In this document: positions 1 to 6,050 of the stretch, piece after piece
How the letters are laid out: the number at the start of each line of letters is the position of its first letter
Numbering within the stretch: position 1 is the stretch's first letter
DNA from: Candidatus Latescibacterota bacterium
GTDB taxonomy: Bacteria; Krumholzibacteriota; Krumholzibacteriia; WVZY01; JAKEHA01
DNA: 12,320 bases
NCBI GenBank assembly: GCA_022615275.1
Contig: JAKEHA010000182.1
Span: forward strand, 1 to 12,320
Reading direction: 5' to 3'
Translations under genes and position numbers: made by a program
The notes under the pieces: generated by a model
The model's database searches: none
Told to the model about the DNA's origin: nothing
Seen by the model: the letters and a program-made list of their open reading frames with translations, nothing else

Positions 1-1085
1 AGTCGTCGGCCGCGACGCTGGCCGCGGCCGCGGTGGCCCTCACTTCGTTGCGCGCGCTGGAGAGCAGCGCGGGGGCTGCGCGTTTCGGCGCCATGGTTGC
101 GATCGGCGCGTTGCTGCGACCCGAGTTGTACCTCGCGATTCCGGTGTATTGCGCCGCCGCCGTTCTTGCGCGCCCGCGGCCGCCGCTGCGCACGGTCGCC
201 GTCGCGCTCGCGGTGGCCGGCGTGCTGCTCTTGCCCTGGCTCCTGTTCGCGAAATGGCACCTCGGGAGCTTCCTGCCCAACACCGCGGGTGCCAAGAGCG
301 GGGGCGTGATCACGGATCCGCTCGTGTTTCTCGCCAAGTTCGTGCCCATCGCCAAGATCGTCCTGGGGACGCAGGCGGTCGCGGTGTTCGCCATGCTCGC
401 GGACCTGACACTTTCGCGGCGCCGCGCGATCGTCTTCGATCCGGCGCTGCGTTTCTGCGTCCTGTGGACGCTGGCGCTTCCCGTGGCCTACGTGGCGTTC
501 GACATTCAAGTGCTCTCGCGCTACCTCTTGCTGATCACGCCCGCGGTGTGCGTGGTCGGCTGGCGGTCCCTGGAACACGTCGCGGACGGGCGCGCGCAGC
601 GCGTGGCGCTGGCGGCCGCCGTGATCGCGGTCGCGATCAACGCGGCGCTGTACGTGCGCGTCGTGCTCCCGCCCTCGCGCGCCTTCAGCGCGGACTTGAC
701 CGGGCCGATGACCGACCTCGCCTTGTTCCTGCGCGATAATTCGCCGCCCGAGGCGGTGGTGGCGGCCGCCGACATCGGCTACCTCGCGTTCTACTCGCAG
801 CGGCGAGTTCTCGACCTAGGCGGGTTGGTCGAACCGGAGACGGGGAAGCTGCGTGAGGCGCACGACTACGAAGACATCGTCGCGCGCGGGCTCTACTTCG
901 ATGTGCCCGGGTACCCGCGCGTGGATTTCTTCGTCGATCGCGATCACCAGGCGGATCGCTTCCAGGGGAACGTGATCGGCGGGCACCGTTTCGAGCGTGT
1001 ATACGCCGCCGAAGTACGCAATCTCGGCATTCGCAAGCCGGGGGTGTTCCACTACGTGCTGTACGAACTGACGGTGGTCCCGTGA
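1..1085 (+). CDS. GT-C type membrane glycosyltransferase, 3' part (5' end outside window)
   Basis: The frame is open from the first full codon (position 3) to TGA at 1083-1085, so the gene very likely begins upstream; GTG at 33 is only an internal possible start. The visible part has about five hydrophobic segments (roughly 80-165, 185-260, 320-405, 445-560 and 595-670), followed by a soluble C-terminal lobe. The motif PNTAGAK (276-296) lies in a loop after a membrane segment, and VLDLGGLV (807-830) lies in the lobe. Both resemble the GT39/ArnT-like and arabinofuranosyltransferase-like GT-C families, which use polyprenyl-phosphate sugars on the outer face of the inner membrane. The N-terminal catalytic acidic loop would lie outside the window, so sugar and acceptor cannot be named. 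The stop overlaps the next gene's GTG, suggesting joint expression. Family-level call is fairly good; exact function is unknown. Confidence 0.72.
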   Translation, partial: SSAATLAAAAVALTSLRALESSAGAARFGAMVAIGALLRPELYLAIPVYCAAAVLARPRPPLRTVAVALAVAGVLLLPWLLFAKWHLGSFLPNTAGAKSGGVITDPLVFLAKFVPIAKIVLGTQAVAVFAMLADLTLSRRRAIVFDPALRFCVLWTLALPVAYVAFDIQVLSRYLLLITPAVCVVGWRSLEHVADGRAQRVALAAAVIAVAINAALYVRVVLPPSRAFSADLTGPMTDLALFLRDNSPPEAVVAAADIGYLAFYSQRRVLDLGGLVEPETGKLREAHDYEDIVARGLYFDVPGYPRVDFFVDRDHQADRFQGNVIGGHRFERVYAAEVRNLGIRKPGVFHYVLYELTVVP

Positions 1086-1891
1086 CGCCCGTGCTTCCAG
1101 AAATCGCCGTCCCATCCGATCTCGCGCGCGAGGAGATGCCCGATCTTCTGCGCCACTGGTATTTGGGCTCGCGCGCGCGCCGCCACATGATGATGCGCCG
1201 CTTCATGGAAGTGGACCGGCACCTGGAGCTCGCGGCCGGGCGGCGCGTCCTCGACGTGGGCTCGGCCTGGGGATTCAACGTCATGGCGCTCAACGCGCTC
1301 GGTTTCCACGCCGTGGGCGTCGACATCGTGCCGGACCCGTTCGTGGTGGGGAAGCGCATCGCCGAATTCAACCGCATTCCCTTCGACGTGGCCGGCGCCG
1401 ACGCGCGCGCGCTCCCCTTCGGCAACGCGCGCTTCGACCACGTGACGCTGGTCGAGACCTTCGAGCACATCTTCGCCGAGGACCGTCCGCGCGCGATGGC
1501 CGAATGCTTCCGCGTGCTGCGTCCCGGCGGTCGCATCGTGCTCTCGACGCCCAACCACGCGAGTCTGGTCGAGCGCGCCAAGCGCGTCGCGGTCCGCCAT
1601 CGCTGGCTTCGCGCCCGCCTGCCGTCGATGTGCTACCCCGACCTGGGGACCAAACGGGACGACTACCATCCCTATCGCTATCACCGGCCGCTGCCCGATC
1701 GCGAGATCGTGGCGTTGCTGGAAGGCGCCGGTTTTCGCGTGAATGCCGTCTCGCACTTCCTCTTCATGCTCAAGAGCACACCCGATTCGTGGTACGGGCC
1801 GTGGACCGTTCTCGAACGAACCTGGGAGCGGACACCGGGTGTGGGCGCGCTGGCCGCGACCGCGTGCGTCGTGGCATCGAAGCCCTCCTAA
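1082..1891 (+). CDS. Class I SAM-dependent methyltransferase
   Basis: A 269-residue soluble protein with a Rossmann-type methyltransferase core. Motif I is VLDVGSAWGFN (residues 56-66), a variant of the usual DxGxGxG with Ser-Ala-Trp in the glycine loop. The acidic residue that would bind the SAM ribose is D81 in VGVDIV. After these come an FDHVTLVETFEHI segment and the typical RVLRPGGRIVLSTPN strand and turn, as in the Methyltransf_11/23 families. The C-terminus ends VVASKPS, as often in these enzymes. The GTG start at 1082 overlaps the upstream stop as GTGA, so translation is probably coupled; an in-frame ATG at 1136 is an alternative, but GAGGAG abuts it too closely to be a good ribosome site. 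Pairing with a GT-C glycosyltransferase suggests modification of a glycan or lipid-linked intermediate, which is inference only. The substrate cannot be read from sequence. Confidence 0.85.
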   Translation: MTPVLPEIAVPSDLAREEMPDLLRHWYLGSRARRHMMMRRFMEVDRHLELAAGRRVLDVGSAWGFNVMALNALGFHAVGVDIVPDPFVVGKRIAEFNRIPFDVAGADARALPFGNARFDHVTLVETFEHIFAEDRPRAMAECFRVLRPGGRIVLSTPNHASLVERAKRVAVRHRWLRARLPSMCYPDLGTKRDDYHPYRYHRPLPDREIVALLEGAGFRVNAVSHFLFMLKSTPDSWYGPWTVLERTWERTPGVGALAATACVVASKPS

Positions 1892-1944
1892 TTCCACCCC
1901 TCTTTCGTGCCGGTTGGGGTCCGCGCGAGCGGCCTGGGGAGAAT

Positions 1945-2023
1945 TATCCCTGGTATAGGATTTTCCCTTGACCACTATCCCTAAAAGTCCATAGAATGCG
2001 CCTTCAAGTGGTGCAAGTTCCCT
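1945..2023 (+). promoter_or_regulatory. Repeated TCCCT motifs around the mraZ promoter, possible operator
   Basis: TCCCT occurs at 1947-1951, 1964-1968, 1978-1982 and 2019-2023; the first and third are extended to TATCCCT. The second abuts the -35 box, the third sits inside the promoter spacer and the fourth is just after the predicted transcription start. MraZ proteins are known to repress their own promoter by binding short G/C-triplet repeats next to it. The spacing here (17, 14 and 41 bp) does not match the regular 10-bp period known from E. coli, so assignment to MraZ is inference. Confidence 0.3.
1968..1997 (+). promoter_or_regulatory. Sigma70-type promoter of the mraZ/dcw operon
   Basis: TTGACC (1968-1973) and TAGAAT (1992-1997) are separated by 18 bp, and each hexamer matches five of six consensus bases. 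This predicts transcription from about 2003-2006 and a leader of about 65 nt before the mraZ ATG. The region is AT-rich for this genome: 35 of 89 bases in 1981-2069 are G or C. It is the only gap in the window with room for an operon promoter. No -10/-35 pair of similar quality was seen elsewhere. Confidence 0.7.
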
Positions 2024-2069
2024 AAATCTATTCTAAATAGTAATGTTTCCAACGAGTTAGGCTTTGCTC

Positions 2070-2513
2070 ATGCAGGGCAGCTTCGGCGAGAAACACGTCC
2101 ACGGCATCGACCCCAAGGGCCGGCTCCAGCTCGCGCGCCCCGTTCGCGAGCTATTGAAGCTCAAGAAGGGCGATCGTCTCCATCTTCTGCCCAATATCGA
2201 GGACCCGCCCTTCCTGGAGGTCCGCACCACCGCCCAGTGGGACGAGTACGAGCGCCGCTTCTTGAGCCAGGCCCCCGGCGATTTGAAGCGCGACTTCGTG
2301 CGTTTTGTACAACTCCATCGCGAGACCGTGGTGGCCGACGCGCAGGGGCGGTTGATTCTGCCCAAGAGCCTGCGCGACCGGTGCCAGCTCGAAAGCACCG
2401 TGGTCGTCATTCATATGAGCTCGTGCGTCGAGGTGTGGAGTCCCAAGCACATCGAGCGTCGTTACGCCGAGATGGCGAAGGCGTTCAAGCACATCAACAA
2501 CACGTTCTTTTAG
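2070..2513 (+). CDS. mraZ: Transcriptional regulator MraZ
   Basis: A 147-residue protein made of two tandem AbrB-like (SpoVT/AbrB, swapped-hairpin) halves, each with the MraZ signature DxxGR: DPKGR at residues 14-18 and DAQGR at 90-94, the latter followed by LILPKSLRD. Length and position as first gene of the dcw cluster fit the family. MraZ forms ring-shaped oligomers, binds repeats upstream of its own gene and generally represses the dcw operon. I chose ATG 2070, which has AGG 8 nt upstream; an in-frame TTG at 2064 would add two residues. The ribosome site is weak, which fits low-level production of a regulator. The gene has its own promoter just upstream and is followed by a 69-nt gap before rsmH. 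Confidence 0.96.
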   Translation: MQGSFGEKHVHGIDPKGRLQLARPVRELLKLKKGDRLHLLPNIEDPPFLEVRTTAQWDEYERRFLSQAPGDLKRDFVRFVQLHRETVVADAQGRLILPKSLRDRCQLESTVVVIHMSSCVEVWSPKHIERRYAEMAKAFKHINNTFF

Positions 2514-2570
2514 GCGCAACGCATGATGATGGTGGTCGTTCCATACGGATGGTCGGGCGCGCTGGCGCGC

Positions 2571-2575
2571 AAGGA
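2571..2575 (+). promoter_or_regulatory. Ribosome binding site that decides the rsmH start
   Basis: AAGGA lies 7 nt before ATG 2583. The earlier in-frame ATG at 2523 has no such site and would add 20 residues not expected before the conserved HLPVM start of RsmH. Confidence 0.65.
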
Positions 2576-2582
2576 TGATGCG

Positions 2583-3527
2583 ATGCGGCACCTGCCGGTG
2601 ATGGTTGACGAGGTGGTGCGCTACCTGCTCCACGAGCACACGCGTGTCGTCGTGGACGGCACGGTCGGCTTCGGCGGCCACGCACAAGCGATCCTGGCCG
2701 CCCGCCCCGACGTGCGTCTCATCGGCGTCGATCGCGACGCGACCGCGCTGGAAGCCAGTGCCGCGCGCCTGCGCGGTTACGCGGACCGCGTGCGCCTGGT
2801 GCGCGGACTCTACTCCGATTTCGAACACGTGCTCGTGGGCGAGGGCAAAGTCGACGGCATTCTCCTCGACCTCGGCTTCTCGAGTCCCCAGCTCGACGAC
2901 CCCGCGCGCGGCTTCGCGTACTCGGCGCAAGGCCCGCTCGACATGCGCATGGGCCGCGAGGGCGAGACCGCCGCGCAGTTGCTATCGCGCCTGGATGCCG
3001 ACGCGATCGCGTCGCTCTTGCGCGAGTTCGGAGAAGTCCGCCAGGCCCGCCGGGTCGCGCGCGCGATTGCACGCGCGGCCGCGGCGGGCACTCTCTCCAC
3101 GACCTCGGATCTGCGCGCCGCCGTGGCGGCTGCGCTGGGTCGCGAGACGGCCCCGGCCGAACTGTCGCGCGTCTTCCAGGCCGTGCGCATCGCGGTCAAT
3201 CGCGAACTCGATGTCCTGCGCGCGTTCCTGGACGGTGTGCTCGACGTGCTCAATCCGAACGGACGCTTGGTGGTATTGAGCTACCACTCGCTCGAGGACC
3301 GCATGGTGAAGACGTTCCTGCGCGACGCGGCGTCGGCGTGTGTATGCCCTCCCAACGTCCCGGTGTGCGTGTGTGGCCGGGTTCCGCGGGTCGAGGTATT
3401 GACGAGACGAGGCGTGCGCGCGTCGCAGCAGGAGATTGCGTCCAACCCGCGCGCGCGCAGCGCCACCTTGCGCGCGGCCGCCACGATCGCCAACGGCTCG
3501 CGCGTTCGCGGGGGGCGCGTGCAATGA
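2583..3527 (+). CDS. rsmH: 16S rRNA (cytosine(1402)-N(4))-methyltransferase RsmH
   Basis: A 314-residue enzyme that methylates N4 of C1402 in the 16S rRNA P-site region using SAM; also known as MraW. The N-terminus reads RHLPVMVDEV, the family start. The SAM-binding loop is DGTVGFGGH (residues 25-33). LLDLGFSSPQLDDPARGF and YHSLEDRMVK are also family signatures. Near the C-terminus CVCPPNVPVCVCG (residues 253-265) holds four cysteines, followed by NPRARSATLRAA; such a cysteine segment occurs in many RsmH proteins. I start it at ATG 2583 because of AAGGA at 2571-2575; ATG 2523 would give 334 residues. Its TGA overlaps the ftsL ATG (ATGA at 3524-3527), so translation of ftsL is probably coupled to it. 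Confidence 0.96.
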   Translation: MRHLPVMVDEVVRYLLHEHTRVVVDGTVGFGGHAQAILAARPDVRLIGVDRDATALEASAARLRGYADRVRLVRGLYSDFEHVLVGEGKVDGILLDLGFSSPQLDDPARGFAYSAQGPLDMRMGREGETAAQLLSRLDADAIASLLREFGEVRQARRVARAIARAAAAGTLSTTSDLRAAVAAALGRETAPAELSRVFQAVRIAVNRELDVLRAFLDGVLDVLNPNGRLVVLSYHSLEDRMVKTFLRDAASACVCPPNVPVCVCGRVPRVEVLTRRGVRASQQEIASNPRARSATLRAAATIANGSRVRGGRVQ

Positions 3528-3952
3528 AACGCCGGCATCGCATGTTGGTCGCGGGGCAGTTTCTGCTCGACGCGCTGGCCGGCAAACTGGGTGCGCCCAT
3601 GATGGTGATGGCCTACGCGACCTTCGCCGTACTCTTGCTCGGGTACGTGTCGACCCAGGTCTACACCTCGAGCCTCATGGAAGACGTCGCCGCGCGCAAG
3701 CGCGAGGAGCTCCTAGTCCGCGAGCGCATCGGCGTGCTTACCGCGCGCTACGCCACCATGACGTCCAAGTCGCGGGTGTCGCGGCACTGCGAGGAAAGCC
3801 TCGGGCTGGTGGGTGCGACGCAGAGCGACGTCGTGCGCGTCGCCGTCGACGGTCCCGTGCTGCGCGACGTCGCGCGACCGGAAGCGTCCGTGCGGGTCGA
3901 CCGCGTGCTCGGCGCCGGCACCAGCGAACTCTCCCAGGTGATGCGTCGATGA
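3524..3952 (+). CDS. ftsL: FtsL-like bitopic division protein
   Basis: A 142-residue protein with a short basic N-terminus (MKRRHR), one membrane helix at about residues 25-46, and then a charged heptad-like helix (about 49-80) predicted to form a coiled coil on the periplasmic side. This layout, the size and the position between rsmH and ftsI match FtsL, which joins FtsB and FtsQ to recruit and activate FtsW-FtsI. FtsL is poorly conserved in sequence, so the call rests on topology and context. The tail after residue 85 is longer than in many FtsL proteins. The start is ATG 3524 within the ATGA overlap with rsmH, and the stop overlaps the ftsI ATG in the same way. Reading further upstream in this frame only shadows rsmH. 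Confidence 0.8.
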   Translation: MKRRHRMLVAGQFLLDALAGKLGAPMMVMAYATFAVLLLGYVSTQVYTSSLMEDVAARKREELLVRERIGVLTARYATMTSKSRVSRHCEESLGLVGATQSDVVRVAVDGPVLRDVARPEASVRVDRVLGAGTSELSQVMRR

Positions 3953-6033
3953 CGATCCGCGACCAAAAGCGGCGGTTGTGCGTCGTGGGTGGGATGTTCG
4001 GACTCGCCGTGCTGGTGCTGTGGGTGCGTCTCGTCCAAGTCCAATACGTTCGTCACGACGAATACCGTGACATAGCGGAGAAACAGCGGGTGGCGCCGCG
4101 CGCCGTCGCGGCCGACCGCGGCGGCATCTTCGACCGCGAAGGGCGGCCGCTGGCCATGAACATCCGCCGCTCGTCGGTGGCGATCCAGCCCGCGCGCGTC
4201 GACGACGCGAACGCGGTCGTGCGCACGCTCGCGCGCGCGCTGGGCGTCTCGGCGCGCTCCGTGCGCGACAAACTGCGCTCGCGCAAGTCCTTCGTCTACG
4301 TCAAGCACGACGCCGTGCTGCCCGAAGCCACCCGCCGCGAGCTCGCGAAGCTCGACGGCGTGGTCGTGGAGCTCAAGGCCAACCGCATCTACCCGTACGA
4401 CGCCGTCGGCAGCAAGGTGATCGGCTTCGTGAGCCGCGAGAACGGCGGGCTCTCCGGGGTCGAGGCCGCGTACGACCGCGCGTTGCGCGGGACCGACGGG
4501 CGCGAGACCGTGGTGCGCAACGGCGCCTACAGGAGCGACCGCTACTACACGCAGGTCGACGAAAAGCCCGTCGACGGCAAGCACGTGTACCTGACCATCG
4601 ACGCGACCGTGCAGGACGTGGCCGAGACCGAGCTGCGGCGCGCGGTGGAGGAGTTCGACGCGCGCGGCGGGGCCGTGATCGTGATGGAAATCGCGACCGG
4701 CGACGTGCTGGCGCTGGCCGAGCTGCCGTCGATCGCGAACCGCGAGCGCGCCTCGCGCGCCGACTCGCTGTGGACCTTGCGCAGCGTGTCGCACGTGTAC
4801 GAGCCGGGATCGACGTTCAAGTTGGTGACGACGGCGGCGCTCCTGGACAAGACGCGCGTGACGCCGGCGGATTCGTTCGACGCCGAGGACGGCAGGGCCG
4901 ACGTCGGGGTCGCCACCATTCGCGATCCGCACCCGCACCGCTGGCTCACCATCGACGAGGCCTTCACGTACTCGAGTAATATCGTGATGGCGAAGGCATC
5001 GTCGTACTTGCAGCCCGGCGACCTATACGGTTACGCGCGCTTGTTCGGATTCGGATCCAAGTCGGGCATCGGTCTACCGGGCGAGTCGGCGGGACTGGTG
5101 CCGCCCATCGAGCGCTGGTCGGCGCGCACCAAGGCCACCATGGCCTTCGGCCAGGAAGTGGCGGTGACGCCGATTCAGATCCTGAACGCGTTCGCGGCCG
5201 TCGCCAACGACGGCGTCATGATGATGCCGCGGCTGGTGCGCGGTGTGGCGGATCCCGCCACCGGCGAGACCTCGCGCTCCGAACCCGTGGTGGTGCGGCG
5301 CGTGGTATCGAAGGAAACCGCGGCCACGCTGCGCGCGATGTGCCTGCGCGTGGTCGAGGACGGTACCGCGCAAGCGGCCCGTCTCGAGTTCATGCGCGTG
5401 GCCGGCAAGACCGGGACCGCGCAGAAGGCCGGCAACCGCGGATACCTCGCGCACCGCTACGTGTCGAGCTTCGTCGGATTCGCGCCCTACGAAAAGCCGA
5501 AGATCGCCGCCATCGTCATGCTGGACGAGCCCAAGTGGGCCGCGCGCTTCGGCGGCGACTCGGCGGCGCCGGTATTCGCGCGCATTTGCCGGGCCCTGGC
5601 CACGTCCACCTCGTGGTTCGACGACGTGCTCTCGCTGGAAACGCTGCGCGTCGCTTCGCTGGAGGGACGCAGCGCCACGGCTCCCAATTTTCTGCGCATG
5701 GACCGCGAGGCCGCGCTTTCGGCGGCGCGCCGGCTGGGCGCCAACGTACTGGTCTCGGGCGACGTGGGGCGCGTGGTCGCGCAGGACCCCGTGCCGGGCT
5801 CGCCCATGGATCGCGACGGCGTCGTGCGCCTGTTCGTTATGGATGCGTCGGGAATGGAGAAGACCGGGGTAGAAAGCAACCGGCGGCTGCGCACGAACTA
5901 TCGCGAGGCGGTCCGTCCCGGCGACGACGGCGGCGACGACACAACGCGCACGCGCGAAGCGCGCGCAGCGAGCTCGCGGGCCGCGGGGGTCGTGGCCGCG
6001 CACAACCCAACCGCCCGGGGATCGCGGCCATGA
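3949..6033 (+). CDS. ftsI: Division-specific penicillin-binding protein (FtsI/PBP2x/SpoVD type) with PASTA domain
   Basis: A 694-residue class B PBP, a D,D-transpeptidase that crosslinks septal peptidoglycan in the periplasm. After a short cytoplasmic tail comes one membrane anchor (about residues 9-28). The dimerisation (pedestal) domain starts with DRGGIFDREG (56-65). The transpeptidase domain has all three active-site motifs: SxxK at S288-K291 (GSTFK), SxN at S342-N344 and KTGT at 487-490. A single PASTA domain follows at about 577-631, including the VVAQDPVPGS signature. The last 63 residues form a charged, low-complexity tail rich in Arg, Asp, Ala and Thr. Classical proteobacterial FtsI lacks PASTA, so this is closer to PBP2x/SpoVD and to FtsI of other diderm phyla. 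The ATG start overlaps the ftsL stop, and its TGA overlaps a candidate murE ATG at 6030. Confidence 0.95.
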   Translation: MTIRDQKRRLCVVGGMFGLAVLVLWVRLVQVQYVRHDEYRDIAEKQRVAPRAVAADRGGIFDREGRPLAMNIRRSSVAIQPARVDDANAVVRTLARALGVSARSVRDKLRSRKSFVYVKHDAVLPEATRRELAKLDGVVVELKANRIYPYDAVGSKVIGFVSRENGGLSGVEAAYDRALRGTDGRETVVRNGAYRSDRYYTQVDEKPVDGKHVYLTIDATVQDVAETELRRAVEEFDARGGAVIVMEIATGDVLALAELPSIANRERASRADSLWTLRSVSHVYEPGSTFKLVTTAALLDKTRVTPADSFDAEDGRADVGVATIRDPHPHRWLTIDEAFTYSSNIVMAKASSYLQPGDLYGYARLFGFGSKSGIGLPGESAGLVPPIERWSARTKATMAFGQEVAVTPIQILNAFAAVANDGVMMMPRLVRGVADPATGETSRSEPVVVRRVVSKETAATLRAMCLRVVEDGTAQAARLEFMRVAGKTGTAQKAGNRGYLAHRYVSSFVGFAPYEKPKIAAIVMLDEPKWAARFGGDSAAPVFARICRALATSTSWFDDVLSLETLRVASLEGRSATAPNFLRMDREAALSAARRLGANVLVSGDVGRVVAQDPVPGSPMDRDGVVRLFVMDASGMEKTGVESNRRLRTNYREAVRPGDDGGDDTTRTREARAASSRAAGVVAAHNPTARGSRP

Positions 6034-6040
6034 CGGTCGC

Positions 6041-6046
6041 GGAGGA
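6041..6046 (+). promoter_or_regulatory. Ribosome binding site that decides the murE start
   Basis: GGAGGA lies 4 nt before ATG 6051 (5 nt counted from GGAGG). It would be inside the gene if ATG 6030, in the ATGA overlap with ftsI, were the start. Confidence 0.6.
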
Positions 6047-6050
6047 AGCC

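Noticed and set aside
1896..1920. ACCCC ... GGGGT inverted repeat after the methyltransferase stop as a terminator
   Set aside because: The stem is only 5 bp with a 15-nt loop and no T-run follows, so it does not meet the pattern of an intrinsic terminator.
2064..2069. TTG at 2064 as the mraZ start
   Set aside because: It adds only two residues before the conserved start, and AGG at 2059-2061 is better spaced for ATG 2070.
3748..4938. 396-codon minus-strand open frame within ftsL/ftsI
   Set aside because: It is a shadow of the ftsI coding frame with no recognisable domain, no ribosome site and a biased composition.
5340..6050. Upstream extension of the murE frame to 5340
   Set aside because: The extension lies inside ftsI in another frame and is Arg/Gly-rich without homology to the Mur ligase N-terminus; MurE of normal length starts at 6051 or 6030.
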